Origin: Streptomyces sp. JB150
GTDB taxonomy: Bacteria > Actinomycetota > Actinomycetes > Streptomycetales > Streptomycetaceae
Direction of reading: 5' to 3'
Length of the DNA: 64,000 nt
Assembly (NCBI RefSeq): GCF_011193355.1
Contig: NZ_CP049780.1
Coordinates: forward strand, 2,906,169 to 2,970,168
This document shows, piece by piece, positions 1 through 9,592 of the stretch. Both the position numbers and the translations under genes were made by a program. The notes beneath the pieces were generated by a model. It made no database searches. It was not told the origin of the DNA and saw nothing but the letters and a program-made list of their open reading frames with translations. How positions within the stretch are numbered: position 1 is the first letter of the stretch; every line of letters starts with the position of its first letter.

Positions 1-344
1 CCCAGGCCGTCGGTGTCGGCGGTGGAGACGAGGACGTAGTGGGCGCCGGGCTCGTTGGCGTAGGAGATGTCCGTGCGGGACGGGTAGGCCTCGGTCGCGG
101 TGTGGGAGTGGTAGATGACCACCGGTTCCTCGTCGCGGTCGTCCATCTCGCGGTAGAGCTTGAGCAGGTCGCCCGAGTCGAACTCGTAGAACGTGGGCGA
201 CATGGCCGCGTTCAGCATGGGGATGAAGCGCTCGGGGCGGTCCGAGCCGGCCGGGCCCGCCACCACGCCGCACGCCTCGTCGGGGTGGTCCTTGCGCGCG
301 TGGGCGACGATCTGGTCGTACAGGGCCTGGGTGATGGTCAGCAT
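1..344 (-). CDS. M67-family (JAMM/Mov34) metallopeptidase, 3' part off window
   Basis: Zinc metallopeptidase of the Mov34/MPN/PAD-1 type, which in actinobacteria is usually found with MoaD/ThiS-like and CysM-like genes and processes a sulphur-carrier protein C-terminus. The JAMM signature is complete: a glutamate at residue 23 (DEACG) and HSHTATEAYPSRTD with H79, H81, S89 and D92. The start is the ATG at 344. The gene runs off the left edge after about 114 codons, so the C-terminus and downstream partners are unseen. The role in sulphur-carrier processing is family knowledge, not visible here. Confidence 0.85.
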   Translation of the reverse strand, partial: MLTITQALYDQIVAHARKDHPDEACGVVAGPAGSDRPERFIPMLNAAMSPTFYEFDSGDLLKLYREMDDRDEEPVVIYHSHTATEAYPSRTDISYANEPGAHYVLVSTADTDGL

Positions 345-365
345 GTCCGTCAGGATAAGCAGAAG

Positions 366-400
366 GGCCGTTCCGTACCGAGGGTTGGTACGGAACGGCC
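366..400 (-). terminator. Hairpin terminator after the amino-acid permease
   Basis: A perfect 14-bp stem (GGCCGTTCCGTACC and its complement) closes a 7-nt loop. It lies about 100 bases beyond the permease stop and just upstream of the metallopeptidase start, so it probably insulates the two minus-strand genes. It has no T-tract, as is usual in Streptomyces. Confidence 0.75.
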
Positions 401-423
401 CACATGCCGGACGCCCTGAGCGG

Positions 424-460
424 CAGCCGCAGGGAGTGCCACGAGTACCCCCTGCGGCTG
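424..460 (-). terminator. Second hairpin downstream of the permease
   Basis: An 11-bp perfect stem (CAGCCGCAGGG with CCCTGCGGCTG) and a 15-nt loop, 44 bases past the permease stop. It makes a tandem terminator with the hairpin at 366-400. Confidence 0.6.
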
Positions 461-503
461 GGCGTCCTCGGAGAGGGTCCGCCGGGCTGGTCAGCCGCGC
501 TGA

Positions 504-1910
504 TCAGCCGCGCTTGTGGAAGGCCGCCGCCTCGGGGTTGCGGCTCTTCAGCACGAGGTAGCTGACGCCGAGGATCAGGGCCCACACCGGGGCGCAGTAC
601 AGCGAGATCCGGGCGTCCTTGTCGATCCCCATGAGCACGATCACCATGCCGATGAAGGCCAGGGCGAACCAGCTGGTGAACGGGGCGCCGGGGGCCCGGA
701 ACTCCGAGCGGGGCAGCTCGCCGCGGTCCGCCTTGGCACGGTAGCGGATCTGGGAGACCAGGATCATGATCCAGGCCCACATACCGGAGATGGTGGCGAA
801 GGAGACGACGTAGTCGAACGCCTTGCCCGGCCACTGGTAGTTGATCCAGACGCCGACCATCATCAGCGCGGCCGAGAACGTGGTGCCGACCAGCGGCAGG
901 CCCTTGGGCGTCAGCTTGGTGAACAGCTTCGGGCCCTGGTTGTTCAGCGCCAGGTCGCGCAGCATGCGGCCGGTGGAGTACATGCCGGAGTTGCAGGACG
1001 ACAGGGCGGCGGTGAGGACGACGAAGTTCACGATGCCCGCGCCGGCGGCCAGGCCCATCTTCTCGAAGGCGGCCACGAAGGGGCTCACGCCGGGCTGGAA
1101 GTGGGTCCACGGCACGACCGACAGGATCATGATCAGCGCGCCGACGTAGAAGACGGCGATGCGCCACGGCACGGTGTTGATCGCCTTGGGCAGCACGGTC
1201 TTCGGGTCCTTGGACTCGCCCGCGGTCACGCCGACCAGCTCGACGGCGAGGAAGGCGAACATGACCATCTGGAGGGTCATCAGGGACTCGCCGACGCCGT
1301 GCGGGAAGAAGCCGCCGTTGCTCCACAGGTGGGTCAGCGACGCGGTGTCGCCGGCGTCCGAGAAGCCGATCGTCAGGATGCCGGCGCAAATCAGGATCAT
1401 GCCGATGATGGCGGTGACCTTGACCATCGAGAACCAGAACTCCAGCTCACCGAAGAGCTTCACGGAGATGAGGTTCGCGCCGTACAGGATGATCGTGAAG
1501 ACCAGGGCGGACACCCATTGCGGGATGTCCCACCAGTACGTCATGTAGGCCGCCGCGGCGGTGACCTCGGTGATGCCGGTGACGACCCAGAAGAGCCAGT
1601 ACGTCCATCCCGTCACGAAGCCCGCGAAGGGGCCGATGAACTCGCGTGCGTACTCCGAGAAGGAGCCGGACACGGGGCGGTACATCAGCAGCTCGCCGAG
1701 CGCGCGCATGATGAAGAAGATGACGAGGCCCGCGATGGCGTACGCCAGGATGAGGCTGGGCCCGGCCTTCGAGATGCCCTTGCCCGCGCCGAGGAAGAGA
1801 CCGGTGCCGATGGCTCCGCCGATGGCGATCATCTGGATCTGCCGGCTGCCGAGGCCCCGCTCGTACCCCTCTTCGGAGGTGTTCTCCTTGTCGACCTGCA
1901 CAGAGGTCAT
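504..1910 (-). CDS. APC-family amino-acid permease (AAT type)
   Basis: Cytoplasmic-membrane amino-acid/proton symporter of 468 residues with about 12 hydrophobic segments. The N-terminal segment carries the family signature RQIQMIAIGGAIGTGLFLG followed by the GxSG-type region around RPVSGSFSEYA, typical of the amino-acid transporter subgroup that includes asparagine and GABA permeases. The start is the ATG at 1910, preceded by GGAGAAAGG at a good distance; the reading frame stays open upstream but without a better ribosome site. It is monocistronic, with two hairpins after the stop. The substrate cannot be read from the sequence. Confidence 0.9.
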   Translation of the reverse strand: MTSVQVDKENTSEEGYERGLGSRQIQMIAIGGAIGTGLFLGAGKGISKAGPSLILAYAIAGLVIFFIMRALGELLMYRPVSGSFSEYAREFIGPFAGFVTGWTYWLFWVVTGITEVTAAAAYMTYWWDIPQWVSALVFTIILYGANLISVKLFGELEFWFSMVKVTAIIGMILICAGILTIGFSDAGDTASLTHLWSNGGFFPHGVGESLMTLQMVMFAFLAVELVGVTAGESKDPKTVLPKAINTVPWRIAVFYVGALIMILSVVPWTHFQPGVSPFVAAFEKMGLAAGAGIVNFVVLTAALSSCNSGMYSTGRMLRDLALNNQGPKLFTKLTPKGLPLVGTTFSAALMMVGVWINYQWPGKAFDYVVSFATISGMWAWIMILVSQIRYRAKADRGELPRSEFRAPGAPFTSWFALAFIGMVIVLMGIDKDARISLYCAPVWALILGVSYLVLKSRNPEAAAFHKRG

Positions 1911-2253
1911 GTGTGGTGCGCCTTTCTCCATACCGACCCGGGCCTCTCGTCGGCCCCGGATCGGGTCACGATCCCCCCGGATTGATGGAGCTGAGCGGGT
2001 TCCCCGCCAGGGGCCGCTCTTGCCTGGCCGACGGTTGTCGGCTCGGTGGCGCACCCGGCGCACATGGGTGGTGTTCGCCGGGCGGTCGAGAAGATTTATC
2101 ACGCCCGCAACATTGATCACCGGCGGGACCTGTGGCGCACACCATAGGGAGAAGCGGACAAAGGGATCACCGGGGCACATAGACCCCGACGGCGGTAACA
2201 GGATCGTTATCCGGATTTGAGCGTCCGCTGAGCGAACACCCCCGTGCGGGCAA
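1911..2253. other. Intergenic leader of the permease
   Basis: This 343-base stretch separates the permease start from the DUF2017 stop on the same strand, and should hold the permease promoter and leader. The only structure seen is an imperfect dyad near 2192-2212 (GGTAAC six bases before GTTATCC). No open frame looks coding. Confidence 0.4.
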
Positions 2254-2856
2254 TCAGGGCATCAGGGTCGAGACCAGCGTCTCCTGGAGCCCGCCCAGCC
2301 ACAGATACGCCATCACCATCGGCTTGCGCGGGTCCTCGTCCGGCAGCCGGTAGAGCCGGTCAGTGTCGTCCTCGTCGGTGATGTCCAGCCGGGAGCCGAT
2401 GGCCAGGCGCAGGTCGTTGAGGGCGCCGAGCCACCGGCGGGACTCCTCCGGGGACAGCTTCAGCACCGCGCCGGTGTCCCCGGCGGGCGTCAGCGCGTCG
2501 AGGGAGCGGATCACCGCGAGGGCGTTGTCGCGCTTGCCGGCCCGCAGGTCGTTCTCGGTGTAGCGGCGGAACTCGGCGGAGTACGCCTTCTGCTCCTCGG
2601 CCGCGCGCGGGTCGGGGGCGCCCTCCGGGTCGCGGTAGGCGTCCGGGAAGAGACGGCGCAGCACGGGGTCGGCGGGCGGCTCGCTCGGGCCCTCGGCGAA
2701 CAGCTCGGCGAGCGGGTCGCCGGAGGCGTCCTCGGCGGGGCCGGGGCCGATGAGCTCCAGCAGCTGGACGGCCAGCGAGCGGATGATGGAGATCTCGACG
2801 TCGTCGAGGGCGACGGCCGCGCCGCCGCCGGGGAGCGGTTCGAAGGTTCCGGGCAT
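2254..2856 (-). CDS. DUF2017 family protein
   Basis: A 200-residue actinobacterial protein of unknown function. It is rich in acidic residues and has helical segments (EISIIRSLAVQLLELIG near the N-terminus, RWLGALNDLRLAIGSRL near residue 145) typical of DUF2017. It starts 13 bases after the clpS stop and is surely co-transcribed with clpS, an arrangement found throughout actinomycetes that suggests a link to the Clp proteolytic pathway. No signal peptide or membrane segment. Confidence 0.85.
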   Translation of the reverse strand: MPGTFEPLPGGGAAVALDDVEISIIRSLAVQLLELIGPGPAEDASGDPLAELFAEGPSEPPADPVLRRLFPDAYRDPEGAPDPRAAEEQKAYSAEFRRYTENDLRAGKRDNALAVIRSLDALTPAGDTGAVLKLSPEESRRWLGALNDLRLAIGSRLDITDEDDTDRLYRLPDEDPRKPMVMAYLWLGGLQETLVSTLMP

Positions 2857-2869
2857 GGGTCTGAGGTCG

Positions 2870-3178
2870 CTACTTCCGGTCCTGCTGGAGGGTGGCCCAC
2901 AGACCGTAGCCGTGCATCGCCTGCACGTCGCGCTCCATCTCCTCGCGGCTCCCGCTGGAGACGACCGCCCGGCCCTTGTGGTGGACGTCGAGCATGAGCT
3001 TGGTGGCCTTGTCCTTGGAGTAGCCGAAGTACGTCTGGAAGACGTACGTCACGTAGCTCATGAGGTTGACCGGGTCGTTGTGCACGATCGTGACCCAGGG
3101 GACGTCGGGCTCGGGAACGGCGGAGACCTCCTCCGCCGACTCGGTGCGTTCGATCTCGATGGGAGCGGCTGACGTCAC
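2870..3178 (-). CDS. clpS: ATP-dependent Clp protease adaptor ClpS
   Basis: Small adaptor (102 residues) that binds N-degron substrates and hands them to the ClpC/ClpA ATPase. The core family motif [19 protein letters not shown] is intact, followed by the [19 protein letters not shown] helix and loop. An unstructured acidic N-terminus of about 25 residues precedes it. The chosen start is the GTG at 3178, giving the normal family length; the frame extends upstream without a plausible start. It leads the clpS-DUF2017 operon and is divergent from pncB across only 59 bases. Confidence 0.93.
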   Translation of the reverse strand: MTSAAPIEIERTESAEEVSAVPEPDVPWVTIVHNDPVNLMSYVTYVFQTYFGYSKDKATKLMLDVHHKGRAVVSSGSREEMERDVQAMHGYGLWATLQQDRK

Positions 3179-3237
3179 ATGACCATGCTGCCACGGCCCG
3201 CAGAAATCGTCACACTGACGAAATAGGAGTAGCATCC

Positions 3238-4590
3238 GTGGGCATGAACACAGCAGACCTTGGGCTGCCGGTGAACGTTCCGTCGACGGCGCTCTTCACG
3301 GACCAGTACGAGCTGACGATGCTCCAGGCCGCCCTGCGGGCGGGCACCGCCGGGCGGCGCAGCGTGTTCGAGGTCTTCACCCGGCGGCTGCCGGACGGGC
3401 GCCGCTACGGTGTCGTCGCGGGCACCGGGCGGGTGCTGGACGCGGTCGAGAACTTCCGCTTCGACGAGGGCGTCCTGGGCTTCCTGCGTGAGCGCGGCAT
3501 CGTCGGCGAGGAGACCCTCGACTGGCTCGCGGACTACCGCTTCAGCGGGGACATCTGGGGCTACCCCGAGGGCGAGGTGTACTTCCCGGGCTCGCCGATC
3601 CTGCGGGTCGAGGGCACCTTCGGGGAGTGCGTGCTGCTGGAGACGGTGATCCTCTCCATCCTCAACCACGACTCGGCGATCGCCGCGGCGGCCTCCCGGA
3701 TGTCCTCCGCGGCCGGGCAGCGCCCGCTGATCGAGATGGGCGCCCGCCGCACCCACGAGCTGTCCGCGGTCGCCGCCGCGCGCGCGGCCTACGTCGGCGG
3801 CTTCGCCTCCACCTCCGACCTCGCGGCCGGGTTCCGCTACGGCATCCCCACCGTCGGCACCTCCGCGCACGCCTTCACCCTGCTGCACGACCGCGAGCGC
3901 GACGCGTTCCGGGCCCAGGTGGAGTCGATGGGCCGCGGCACGACCCTGCTCGTGGACACCTACGACGTCACCGAGGCGGTGCGTACGGCCGTGGAGGTCG
4001 CCGGTCCCGAGCTGGGCGCGGTGCGGATCGACTCCGGTGACCTGCTGCTGGTCGCGCACCGGGTGCGGCAGCAGCTGGACGAGCTGGGCGCGGTGAACAC
4101 CAAGATCATCGTGACGTCGGACCTGGACGAGTACGCCATCGCCTCGCTGGCGGCGGCGCCGGTGGACGCGTACGGCGTGGGCACCCAGCTGGTCACCGGG
4201 TCCGGCTACCCGACGGCCTCGATGGTCTACAAGCTGGTCGCGCGCGCCGAGTCCGCCGACCCCGAGGCGCCGCTGGTGCCGGTGGCGAAGAAGTCCACCG
4301 GCGGCAAGACCTCCGTGGGCGGCCGCAAGTGGGCGGCGCGGCGCGTCGACGCGCAGGGCGTCGCGGAGGCGGAGGTGGTGGGCACCGGGCCGGTGCCGGA
4401 CGCGCTGGCCGACCGGCAGCTGCTCGTCCAGTTGGTCAAGGGCGGTCAGGTGGTCGCACGGGAGCCGCTGGACGTCCCGCGCCGGCGCCATGCCGCCGCA
4501 CGAGCCGGTCTGCCGCTGTCCGCTACCCAGCTCTCCCGCGGGGAACCCGTCATTCCGACGGAATACGTGCACGGCGAGGCGGGCAGCTGA
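3238..4590 (+). CDS. pncB: Nicotinate phosphoribosyltransferase
   Basis: Converts nicotinate and PRPP to nicotinate mononucleotide, the committed step of the Preiss-Handler route to NAD. Length is 450 residues, normal for the family. Visible motifs are [14 protein letters not shown] at the N-terminus, the [11 protein letters not shown] segment with the conserved histidine, and [17 protein letters not shown] plus the GVGTQLVTG phosphate-binding region. AGGAG at 3225-3229 sits 8 bases before the GTG at 3238; an ATG two codons later is the alternative. The nicotinamidase that feeds it follows 113 bases downstream. The minus-strand clpS promoter must share the short divergent gap. Confidence 0.94.
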   Translation: MGMNTADLGLPVNVPSTALFTDQYELTMLQAALRAGTAGRRSVFEVFTRRLPDGRRYGVVAGTGRVLDAVENFRFDEGVLGFLRERGIVGEETLDWLADYRFSGDIWGYPEGEVYFPGSPILRVEGTFGECVLLETVILSILNHDSAIAAAASRMSSAAGQRPLIEMGARRTHELSAVAAARAAYVGGFASTSDLAAGFRYGIPTVGTSAHAFTLLHDRERDAFRAQVESMGRGTTLLVDTYDVTEAVRTAVEVAGPELGAVRIDSGDLLLVAHRVRQQLDELGAVNTKIIVTSDLDEYAIASLAAAPVDAYGVGTQLVTGSGYPTASMVYKLVARAESADPEAPLVPVAKKSTGGKTSVGGRKWAARRVDAQGVAEAEVVGTGPVPDALADRQLLVQLVKGGQVVAREPLDVPRRRHAAARAGLPLSATQLSRGEPVIPTEYVHGEAGS

Positions 4591-4703
4591 CCTCTGGCCG
4601 CCCGTACGCCCCCGGTGCCCCCTCCCGCACCGCGACCGAAGTCTCTAGGCTCGGAGGTTCATCTGCGCACCTCCGAGACCCCCATAGCCGAAGGACACCG
4701 ACC

Positions 4704-5294
4704 ATGCGCCGCGCCTTGATCGTCGTAGACGTGCAGAACGACTTCTGCGAGGGGGGCAGTCTCCCGGTGGCCGGGGGTGCCGATGTGGCCGCCGCGATCA
4801 CCGAGCTGATCGGGCAGGCCCCCGCCGGGTACCGGCACGTGGTGGCCACCCGCGACCACCACGTCGCGCCCGGCGGCCACTTCGCGGACGACCCCGACTT
4901 CGTCGACTCCTGGCCCGCGCACTGCGTCGCGGGCACCGAGGGCGTCGGCTTCCACCCCAACTTCGCGCCCGCCGTCGCCTCCGGCGCGATCGACGCCGTG
5001 TTCGACAAGGGGGCGTACTCGGCGGCGTACAGCGGGTTCGAGGGCGCCGACGAGAACGGGGTGCCGCTCGCCGAGTGGCTGCGGGCCCGGCAGATCGACG
5101 AGGTCGACGTGGTCGGCATCGCCACCGACCACTGCGTGAAGGCCACCGCCCTGGACGCCGCCCGCGAGGGCTTCCGCACCCAGGTCCTCCTCGACCTCAC
5201 CGCCGGGGTGAACCAGGACAGCGTCGAGCGGGCCCTGGAGGAGCTGCGCGAGGCGGGCGTGGAACTGACCGGCAAGCCGGTGGTCTCCGGCTAG
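4704..5294 (+). CDS. pncA: Nicotinamidase / isochorismatase-fold hydrolase
   Basis: Hydrolyses nicotinamide to nicotinate, supplying PncB just upstream. The 196-residue protein shows the full catalytic triad: D9 in VVDVQNDF, K102 in FDKGAYS and C144 in GIATDHCVKATALDA. Metal-ligand candidates are D51, H53, H59 and H73. The start at ATG 4704 has a GAAGGA ribosome site. Together with pncB it forms a nicotinamide salvage pair; an NAD synthase gene lies far away in the same window. Confidence 0.92.
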   Translation: MRRALIVVDVQNDFCEGGSLPVAGGADVAAAITELIGQAPAGYRHVVATRDHHVAPGGHFADDPDFVDSWPAHCVAGTEGVGFHPNFAPAVASGAIDAVFDKGAYSAAYSGFEGADENGVPLAEWLRARQIDEVDVVGIATDHCVKATALDAAREGFRTQVLLDLTAGVNQDSVERALEELREAGVELTGKPVVSG

Positions 5295-5300
5295 GGGGTC

Positions 5301-5630
5301 CTACGCCGGGGCCGTGGGCCGGCCCAGGAGGGAGCGGATCGGGCGCCAGAGTTCCATGGCCGCGACCCCGTTGTCGGGGGCCGTGCGCCATATCAGGCCG
5401 TCGGGGTGGTGGAGGACGGCGGTGATCTCGTCCGGGCTCGGCGGGGCGGCGTTGCCCCGCAGGTAGACCGCGCGCAGCCCCAGGTTGCGCAGCCTGGTCA
5501 GGGCGCGCGCCCGGTTCTGGGCGTGGACGAGGACCCGGACGCTGCCGGGGCTGTCGGCGGCGGGGCTGGGCAGGTTCAGTGCCACCACCACCGAGCCGTT
5601 CGGCAGCTTGCAGAAACCTCCTGCGGCCAT
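5301..5630 (-). CDS. Conserved hypothetical protein
   Basis: A 109-residue protein convergent with pncA (6 bases between stops). No motif is recognised. It has a predicted alpha/beta pattern (GSVVVALNLP, SVRVLVHAQNRARALTRLRNLGLRAVYLRG) without membrane or signal segments. Codon bias is typical of the neighbours, which supports it being real; similar short proteins occur in other streptomycetes as I recall. Confidence 0.6.
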   Translation of the reverse strand: MAAGGFCKLPNGSVVVALNLPSPAADSPGSVRVLVHAQNRARALTRLRNLGLRAVYLRGNAAPPSPDEITAVLHHPDGLIWRTAPDNGVAAMELWRPIRSLLGRPTAPA

Positions 5631-5691
5631 GCGGTCACATCCCCGTGTCAGCCGGTGTCAATAAGAAAACCACAGGACGCATCTGAACACG

Positions 5692-5725
5692 ATCGGCGGC
5701 AACCCGCCAAGGGGTTGCCGCCGAT
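5692..5725 (-). terminator. Hairpin terminator of the M6 protease gene
   Basis: A perfect 14-bp stem (ATCGGCGGCAACCC and complement) with the 6-nt loop GCCAAG, 27 bases beyond the protease stop on the minus strand. Confidence 0.8.
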
Positions 5726-5751
5726 ACGCGTCTGACCTGCGAGAACGCCGA

Positions 5752-8100
5752 CTACTTCACCGCGGGGCCGACCTCGACCTTGATCGTGGAGCCGTCGAGG
5801 GCCTCCTTGACGATCCTGATCTTGGTGTTGGTGTCAGTGATCTTGACGCCCGCGGTCGGGGTGGACTCGTCGTAGTAGGTGCTGGTGTGGTCGTTGAAGA
5901 CCGGCACGCCCTTCGACGACGGGACGCGGGTCGCGACGTCCGCCTTGTGCAGGGTGATGCCGTCGGTGCGGTACAGGCTGAACGGCGCGTCGTAGGACTG
6001 GACGCGGTTGCGCATCAGCGTGCCGTCGGACCACTTCAGCGGCGCCGGGTGGGAGTCCACCGGGAGCAGCAGGCCGACGCCCTCGTGCTCGCTGGTGTTG
6101 TTGTCCTTCTGCGAGGTGTCCCACTTCCAGATCAACAGGCCGTTCTGGTACGGGTAGTGCTCCACCCAGTCCGGCCGGCTCGCGAAACCGAAGTTGTACG
6201 GCCCGGACTTCAGGGTCCTGTCGTACGACACGTACTGCCGGTTCTCGGCGATGTAGAACTGGTCGTACTCCTCGGTGAAGGTCGCCCCGATGCGGGAGAA
6301 GCCCTTCTTCGCCCAGCCGGCGTCGTCGCCCTCGGCGTTGTCCGTGAACAGCGCGGTGCCGTCGGCCGTGACCGTGATGGCGTCGGCCGTGAAGCCCTTC
6401 AGCGCCACGCCGCCGTCGCTCTGGTAGCGGAAGCGCAGGTCGATCTTCTTGCCCGCGTAGGCGTCCAGGGGGTACGCCAGCTTCTGGTAGCCGTCGACCG
6501 TGCCGGTCAGGGCCGGCTTGCCGCTGCCGTCGCGCGGGACGGGCTGACCGCCCACCGTGCCGTCCAGGGCGGTCCAGGTGGCGCCGCCGTCGGTGGACAC
6601 CTCGGTGTAGAGGTAGTCGTAGTCCTTCTCGATCTCGTACCAGGCGTCGAGGGTCAGCGCCGCCGACTTCTTCCCGGCCAGGTCGACCGAGCGGGTCAGG
6701 GTGTTGCGCAGGTCGTCACCGCTGCCGCTCCACCACTGCTTCGTGCCCTCGGCCGGGGTGACGATCTCGGTCGTGACCTGCTTGCGCGGCAGGGTCACGA
6801 TGAGCGCCTGCGGGTTCCTGGTGTGGTACTCGGCGACGCCCAGCTTGTGCTTCGACTTCGTGGCGGCCTTGGCCGTGTCGTAGTCGAGCCAGCCCAGCTG
6901 GAGCTTGTCCCAGGCGGTCATGTCGCCGGGCAGGTCGCCGATGGTGCCCTGGCCGCGGCCGAGCCAGGAGCCGGAGGACATCAGGGTCCAGAACCCGGTG
7001 GAGTTCTCGCCGCCGTGGGTGTCGTAGTGGTCCGGCAGGCCGAGGTCGTGGCCGTACTCGTGGGCGAAGACGCCGAGTCCGCCGTTCTCCGGCTGGATGG
7101 TGTAGTCGCCGACCCAGATGCCGGTGGAGCCGATCTGGGTGCCGCCGAGCTTGTTGAAGTCGGGGCCGGTGGCGCCCTGGTCGGTGCCGAACGCGTACCA
7201 GCGGTGCGCCCAGATCGCGTCCTCGCCCTGGGCGCCGCCGCCCGCGGACTCGTCCTCGCCGGCGTGCACGATCTGGAAGTGGTCGATGTAGCCGTCGCGC
7301 TCGTTGAAGTCGCCGTCGGCGTCGAAGTCGTAGCGGTCCCACTGGTCGTACTCGGCGAGCTTGGCCCTGATCTCGGCGTCGGTCTTGCCGGCGGCCTTCT
7401 GCCCCTCGGCCCAGGCGGTCACGCCGTCCTGCACCGCGTACCAGGCGCAGTTGTCCGGGTCGCACTTGTTGGAGCCGTAACGGGCCTCGTTGTAGGGGAC
7501 CTTGACCCAGTCGGAGACCTCGCCCTCGATGGAGTAGCGGCCCGAGGACTGCTTCTCGTAGTAGGTCTTCATCGAGTCGGTGCCGTCACCGAAGTACAGG
7601 TTCTGGTAGTGCTCGCGGTCGTAGTCCGCCTGCCAGGCGGTGCTGTTGTCCTTGGTTCGGTCCGGCGCGGCGATCTGGTTGTGCAGCGGGCCGGGGGTGC
7701 CGCCGTAGCGGGGGTCGGTCTTGTCGCCGAACTCGACCAGGATGGTGAAGATCTTGTCGGTCTTCTCCCGGCCCAGCTCGACGTACTTGCTCTGGCCCTT
7801 GCGGCCGGCCAGCTCGACGACCTGGGAGCCGTCGCGCTTCTGTATCTCGGCCTCGCCCGATATGACCTGCTTCAGGGCCTCTTCGCGCTGGGCTTCCTGC
7901 GTCTTGGTGAACGGGCCTTCCAGGTCGTGCTCCTGGTGGGCCCTGGCGGCCGCCGGGTCCTGCCGGTCGACGGCGGCGGGCTTCGCGGCCGGGCCGGCCG
8001 GGTCGGCCTGGGCCACGCCGTAGGCCGAGATGCCGGCGGTGGCCGCCGCGAGCGCCACCGCGGTCGCGGCGGCTCGGAATGTCCAGGGTCTGCTGGTCAC
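5752..8100 (-). CDS. Secreted M6-family metalloprotease (immune inhibitor A type)
   Basis: Extracellular zinc protease of 782 residues. The N-terminus is a Sec signal peptide (basic MTSRPWTFR, then an Ala-rich core ending near the AQA before residue 33), followed by a propeptide. The zinc site HEYGHDLGLPDHYD lies near residue 345, and the family hallmark MSSGSWLG follows. The C-terminal half contains jelly-roll-like carbohydrate- or MAM-type segments with Asp-rich turns, probably calcium sites. It is monocistronic, with a terminator after the stop and a long untranslated upstream region. Likely role: protein degradation outside the cell during growth on proteins. Confidence 0.92.
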   Translation of the reverse strand: MTSRPWTFRAAATAVALAAATAGISAYGVAQADPAGPAAKPAAVDRQDPAAARAHQEHDLEGPFTKTQEAQREEALKQVISGEAEIQKRDGSQVVELAGRKGQSKYVELGREKTDKIFTILVEFGDKTDPRYGGTPGPLHNQIAAPDRTKDNSTAWQADYDREHYQNLYFGDGTDSMKTYYEKQSSGRYSIEGEVSDWVKVPYNEARYGSNKCDPDNCAWYAVQDGVTAWAEGQKAAGKTDAEIRAKLAEYDQWDRYDFDADGDFNERDGYIDHFQIVHAGEDESAGGGAQGEDAIWAHRWYAFGTDQGATGPDFNKLGGTQIGSTGIWVGDYTIQPENGGLGVFAHEYGHDLGLPDHYDTHGGENSTGFWTLMSSGSWLGRGQGTIGDLPGDMTAWDKLQLGWLDYDTAKAATKSKHKLGVAEYHTRNPQALIVTLPRKQVTTEIVTPAEGTKQWWSGSGDDLRNTLTRSVDLAGKKSAALTLDAWYEIEKDYDYLYTEVSTDGGATWTALDGTVGGQPVPRDGSGKPALTGTVDGYQKLAYPLDAYAGKKIDLRFRYQSDGGVALKGFTADAITVTADGTALFTDNAEGDDAGWAKKGFSRIGATFTEEYDQFYIAENRQYVSYDRTLKSGPYNFGFASRPDWVEHYPYQNGLLIWKWDTSQKDNNTSEHEGVGLLLPVDSHPAPLKWSDGTLMRNRVQSYDAPFSLYRTDGITLHKADVATRVPSSKGVPVFNDHTSTYYDESTPTAGVKITDTNTKIRIVKEALDGSTIKVEVGPAVK

Positions 8101-8478
8101 TTGAGATCCTCCCCCGCGTCCGGGCGCGCGGAAGGAAGGGTCCTGGTCGTCGGGTGTCCGCGCACGCGTGTTCGACGCGTGTAGTCAAGTGACGACATTG
8201 GACTAGAGGTTGCCCGGAAAAGACAGGTCTTGACTTGCACAGGTCAAGTGCACTATGCGGTGTTCCGCTTCCGCTCAGCGAACGTTCCGGGCACCGGGCA
8301 TGACTCGATGCGCCCCCCGTGCTCCGGCACTGTTGGTCATCTCACGCTTACGCTTCGTTCCGCTCGGGCATGCAGGCGAATAGATTGACGAACACTGCCG
8401 AACACATATGCCTGTCCGCACCTCCCCCACGGCGAGAGGCACAGGGGGAGACCCCCGATCCCGAGGACACCGATTGCC
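8101..8478. promoter_or_regulatory. Divergent control region of the M6 protease
   Basis: A 378-base divergent region. Around 8229-8249 are overlapping dyads (CTTGAC with GTCAAG, ACTTG with CAAGT), and the same TCAAGTG heptamer recurs near 8184. Repeated half-sites upstream of a regulated secreted protease suggest an operator, but the binding protein is unknown. The plus-strand side also serves the small membrane-protein gene. Confidence 0.4.
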
Positions 8479-8739
8479 ATGCCTCGTCCGACCGCCGCAC
8501 AGCTCGCCTACGGCTCCTGCACCGTGATCCTCTCCACGCTCGCCATGCTGCTGTTGTCCGGGGCGAGTTCGGCAGCGGGCATCGCCCTCATCGCCGTCGC
8601 GGCGCTGGCCCTCGGGCTGCTGGTCGCGCTGGCGGTCCCGGTGCGCGGGGCCACCGCTTCGCGGACCGCGCCGGGCTCCCCCGCGCCGCGGACGGCCGCC
8701 CAGGAACCGGTGGCGGCCGCGTCCGTCACCGACAACTGA
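8479..8739 (+). CDS. Small two-helix membrane protein
   Basis: An 86-residue protein with two hydrophobic segments (about residues 11-28 and 32-55) and a Pro/Ala-rich polar tail. The ATG at 8479 follows a purine-rich stretch (GAGGACACCG). It is convergent with the RDD gene. Function unknown; the composition matches other short streptomycete membrane proteins. Confidence 0.6.
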   Translation: MPRPTAAQLAYGSCTVILSTLAMLLLSGASSAAGIALIAVAALALGLLVALAVPVRGATASRTAPGSPAPRTAAQEPVAAASVTDN

Positions 8740-8763
8740 CGCCGTATCACCTCGGCCGGGCGG

Positions 8764-9498
8764 TCAGTCGGTGCTGACCACCACCGTCTTGGCCGCCTTG
8801 TCGTGCAGGCCCTGCTTGTAGGGCTTGTCGAGGAAGCTCACGCCGCCGGTGATCGCCGTCCACACGCAGGCGCAGCAGAAGGCGAACGGCAGCCAGAGGA
8901 CCGCCGCGCGCAGCAGCGCGGACTGCACGGAGGGCGTGGCTCCGTTGTCCAGCTGGGCCACGCGCATGTTCAGCCATTTCTTGCCGAGCGTCTGCCCCGT
9001 CCTCGCGGTCATGACGGTGTCGTACGCGATGTAGAGCACCGCCGCGATCGTGGACTGCCCGAAGGACCTGGCCGTGTCGATGTCCTCACCGGCCACGTCG
9101 TACTCGCCGACGTCGAACAGCCAGCTCAGCAGGACGACGACCGCGCCCACCAGGATCATGTCGATCACCCGGGCGAGGGTGCGCTTGCCGCTGTCGGCGA
9201 GCGGAGGCATCCCGGCGAGCGGGTCCGCCGGGCCGCCGCCGTAGCCGCCGCCGTACGGACCACCGCCGTAGCCGCCCCCGTAGGGGCCGCCGTCGTACGG
9301 GCCGCCTCCGTACGGCGGTGGCGGCGGGCCGCCGCCGGGCGCGGAGCCGCCGCCCGGCGGGGTGTCGTACGGCGAGCCGCCGCCGGGCGGGGTGCCGTGG
9401 GGCGGGCCCGCCCCCTCGCCGGGCGGTGGCTGCTTCCTGAACGGGTCGTCCCGCGGTGGCCGGTCGTCGGGGCCGGGGGGCGGCGGTTCGGTGGTCAT
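8764..9498 (-). CDS. RDD-family membrane protein with Gly/Pro/Tyr-rich N-terminus
   Basis: A 244-residue protein whose first 100 residues are low-complexity Pro/Gly/Tyr repeats (units such as YGGGPYDGG). A C-terminal RDD domain follows: the conserved Arg-Asp pair (RVIDMILVGAVVVLLSW), then KWLNMRVAQLDNG and the last membrane segment. The start is the ATG at 9498 (MTTEPPPPGP). Its neighbour upstream has the same architecture, so the two are probably paralogues. RDD proteins are integral membrane proteins of mostly unknown role. Confidence 0.85.
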   Translation of the reverse strand: MTTEPPPPGPDDRPPRDDPFRKQPPPGEGAGPPHGTPPGGGSPYDTPPGGGSAPGGGPPPPPYGGGPYDGGPYGGGYGGGPYGGGYGGGPADPLAGMPPLADSGKRTLARVIDMILVGAVVVLLSWLFDVGEYDVAGEDIDTARSFGQSTIAAVLYIAYDTVMTARTGQTLGKKWLNMRVAQLDNGATPSVQSALLRAAVLWLPFAFCCACVWTAITGGVSFLDKPYKQGLHDKAAKTVVVSTD

Positions 9499-9592
9499 GG
9501 CCCGAGTGGACCGCGAAGGCACCGGCGGCGCATCCGGCGGGCCGCCGTCCGGAGTACGTCCGGACGGGCGCGCCCCGTGAGGTGACCGGCTC